Assembly (NCBI GenBank): GCA_028714035.1
Contig: JAQTNA010000002.1
Coordinates: forward strand, 62,001 to 126,000
Direction of reading: 5' to 3'
Origin: Rhodocyclaceae bacterium
GTDB lineage: Bacteria; Pseudomonadota; Gammaproteobacteria; Burkholderiales; Rhodocyclaceae
Length of the DNA stretch: 64,000 bases
Below are positions 63,419 to 64,000 of the stretch, one piece after another (within the stretch, counting starts at the first letter, position 1; every line of letters begins with the position of its first letter). Made by a program: the position numbers and the translations under genes. Below the pieces are notes generated by a model. It ran no database searches. It saw only the letters and a list, made by a program, of their open reading frames with translations, and had not been told where the DNA came from.

Positions 63419-64000
63419 TCAGTATCCGGGACCCTTGGTGCCTTGCTCCACCGCCTTCACGTTTTCCATCGCGATTCCCTGCGCACCGACGGGTTTGGCA
63501 CCACCGTCCGCCGCCTTGTCCAGGCTGGCCGCCACGGCTGCCGGCGAAATGTCGCCGCCGCCCACGGTTTCCAGGGGCTGCCACTGGCCGCCACGGGATT
63601 GATACAGGGTGATGGCGCCGTTCATCAGGTCGCCCTTGTCATCGAACACGATGCGGCCGGTGACCCCCGGGAAGTCGGTCTTGCCCAACAGGGGCAGGTA
63701 GCGCTTGGGATCGGTGGAATTGGCACGCTTCATGGCGTCAATCATGACGTTGGCGGCATCATACGCGTAAGGGGCATAAAGCTGGATGTCCACGTTGAAG
63801 CGGGCCTTGAAGCGGGCCTTGAACTCCGTGCCGCCGCTCATCTTTTCCAGGGGAACGCCCGGCAGCGAACAATAATTGCCCTCCGCCGCATCCCCAGCGA
63901 GCTTGGAAAACTCCGTGGTACAGCCACCATCGCCGAAGAGCATGGGGGCCTTGACGCCCAGGGCCTTGATCTGGCGCGCCATGGGGCCGGCCTGGGAATC
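63419..64000 (-). CDS. livK: Branched-chain amino-acid ABC transporter binding protein LivK, N-terminus beyond window
   Basis: The frame is open from the stop at 63419 to the window edge: 193 residues, the C-terminal half of a periplasmic LivK-type binding protein. Motifs: LFGDGGCTTEFSKLAGDAAE, YAPYAYDAANVMIDAMKRAN, VTGRIVFDDKGDLMNGAITL. After the normal domain end comes a 40-residue tail (SLDKAADGGAKPVGAQGIAM). A 12-base direct duplication gives KARFKARF. The ligand may be a branched-chain amino acid or another acid; this cannot be told from this part. Confidence 0.9.
   Translation of the reverse strand, partial: DSQAGPMARQIKALGVKAPMLFGDGGCTTEFSKLAGDAAEGNYCSLPGVPLEKMSGGTEFKARFKARFNVDIQLYAPYAYDAANVMIDAMKRANSTDPKRYLPLLGKTDFPGVTGRIVFDDKGDLMNGAITLYQSRGGQWQPLETVGGGDISPAAVAASLDKAADGGAKPVGAQGIAMENVKAVEQGTKGPGY

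Overview
The window is high-GC, gene-dense bacterial chromosome. Gene content and order point to a betaproteobacterium close to Rhodocyclales/Nitrosomonadales: a hemC-hemD-hemX-hemY series, dusB-fis-purH, nudB, pilT-pilU, and a PagP with betaproteobacterial features. This assignment is by inspection, without a database search. No rRNA or tRNA gene, CRISPR array or intact insertion sequence was seen.

Layout. 1-4.5 kb: partial Fe-alcohol dehydrogenase, an ABM-domain protein, a DOMON-like protein, a NamZ-type muramidase, a BrnT/BrnA pair with a frameshifted toxin, and a typical 2-Cys peroxiredoxin. 4.5-6.7 kb: three tightly packed genes of unknown function. 7-12.6 kb: dusB-fis-purH-pagP-purD, then a Phd/PIN toxin-antitoxin pair. 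12.6-18 kb: heme synthesis (hemF convergent with hemC-hemD-hemX-hemY). 18-23 kb: ybaK, a TumE/TumA-like pair, folB, plsY, tsaD and a divergent DnaJ. 23.1-27.9 kb: a four-gene membrane-bound uptake [NiFe]-hydrogenase operon of the HynS-Isp1-Isp2-HynL type. 28-33 kb: pilU, pilT, yggS, proC, yggT, yggU. 33-43 kb: a double-receiver protein, an Atm1-type ABC exporter, tandem DUF2145 proteins, a nitroreductase, a LuxR-type regulator, an SGNH hydrolase and a set of small secreted proteins. 43-50.8 kb: Uma2, secA, a receiver-TPR protein, a barnase/barstar-like pair, nudB and msrQ.

50.9-64 kb is the most unusual part. A branched-chain amino-acid ABC operon (livK-livH-livM-livG-livF, minus strand) is cut between livH and livM. 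The interruption is about 9 kb and carries a plus-strand operon of five genes with almost no spacing: a corrinoid-binding protein, a UroD/MtaA-family protein that has lost most of the usual zinc ligands, a histidine kinase with a DUF1638-like N-terminus, a receiver-PAS-kinase, and a receiver-PAS-kinase-receiver-HPt hybrid. I read this as a candidate corrinoid-linked sensory system and as the best candidate here for something undescribed.

The spacers are full of repeats: REP-type palindromes with a GTAG head, long inverted repeats of the ACCGCAGAGACGC type, and tandem heptamers (GTCGAGA, GGGGAGT, GCGGTGA) that often occur as inverted pairs. Several form the ends of proteins (DOMON-like, PurD, YggS, NudB, MsrQ, and the second DUF2145 protein).
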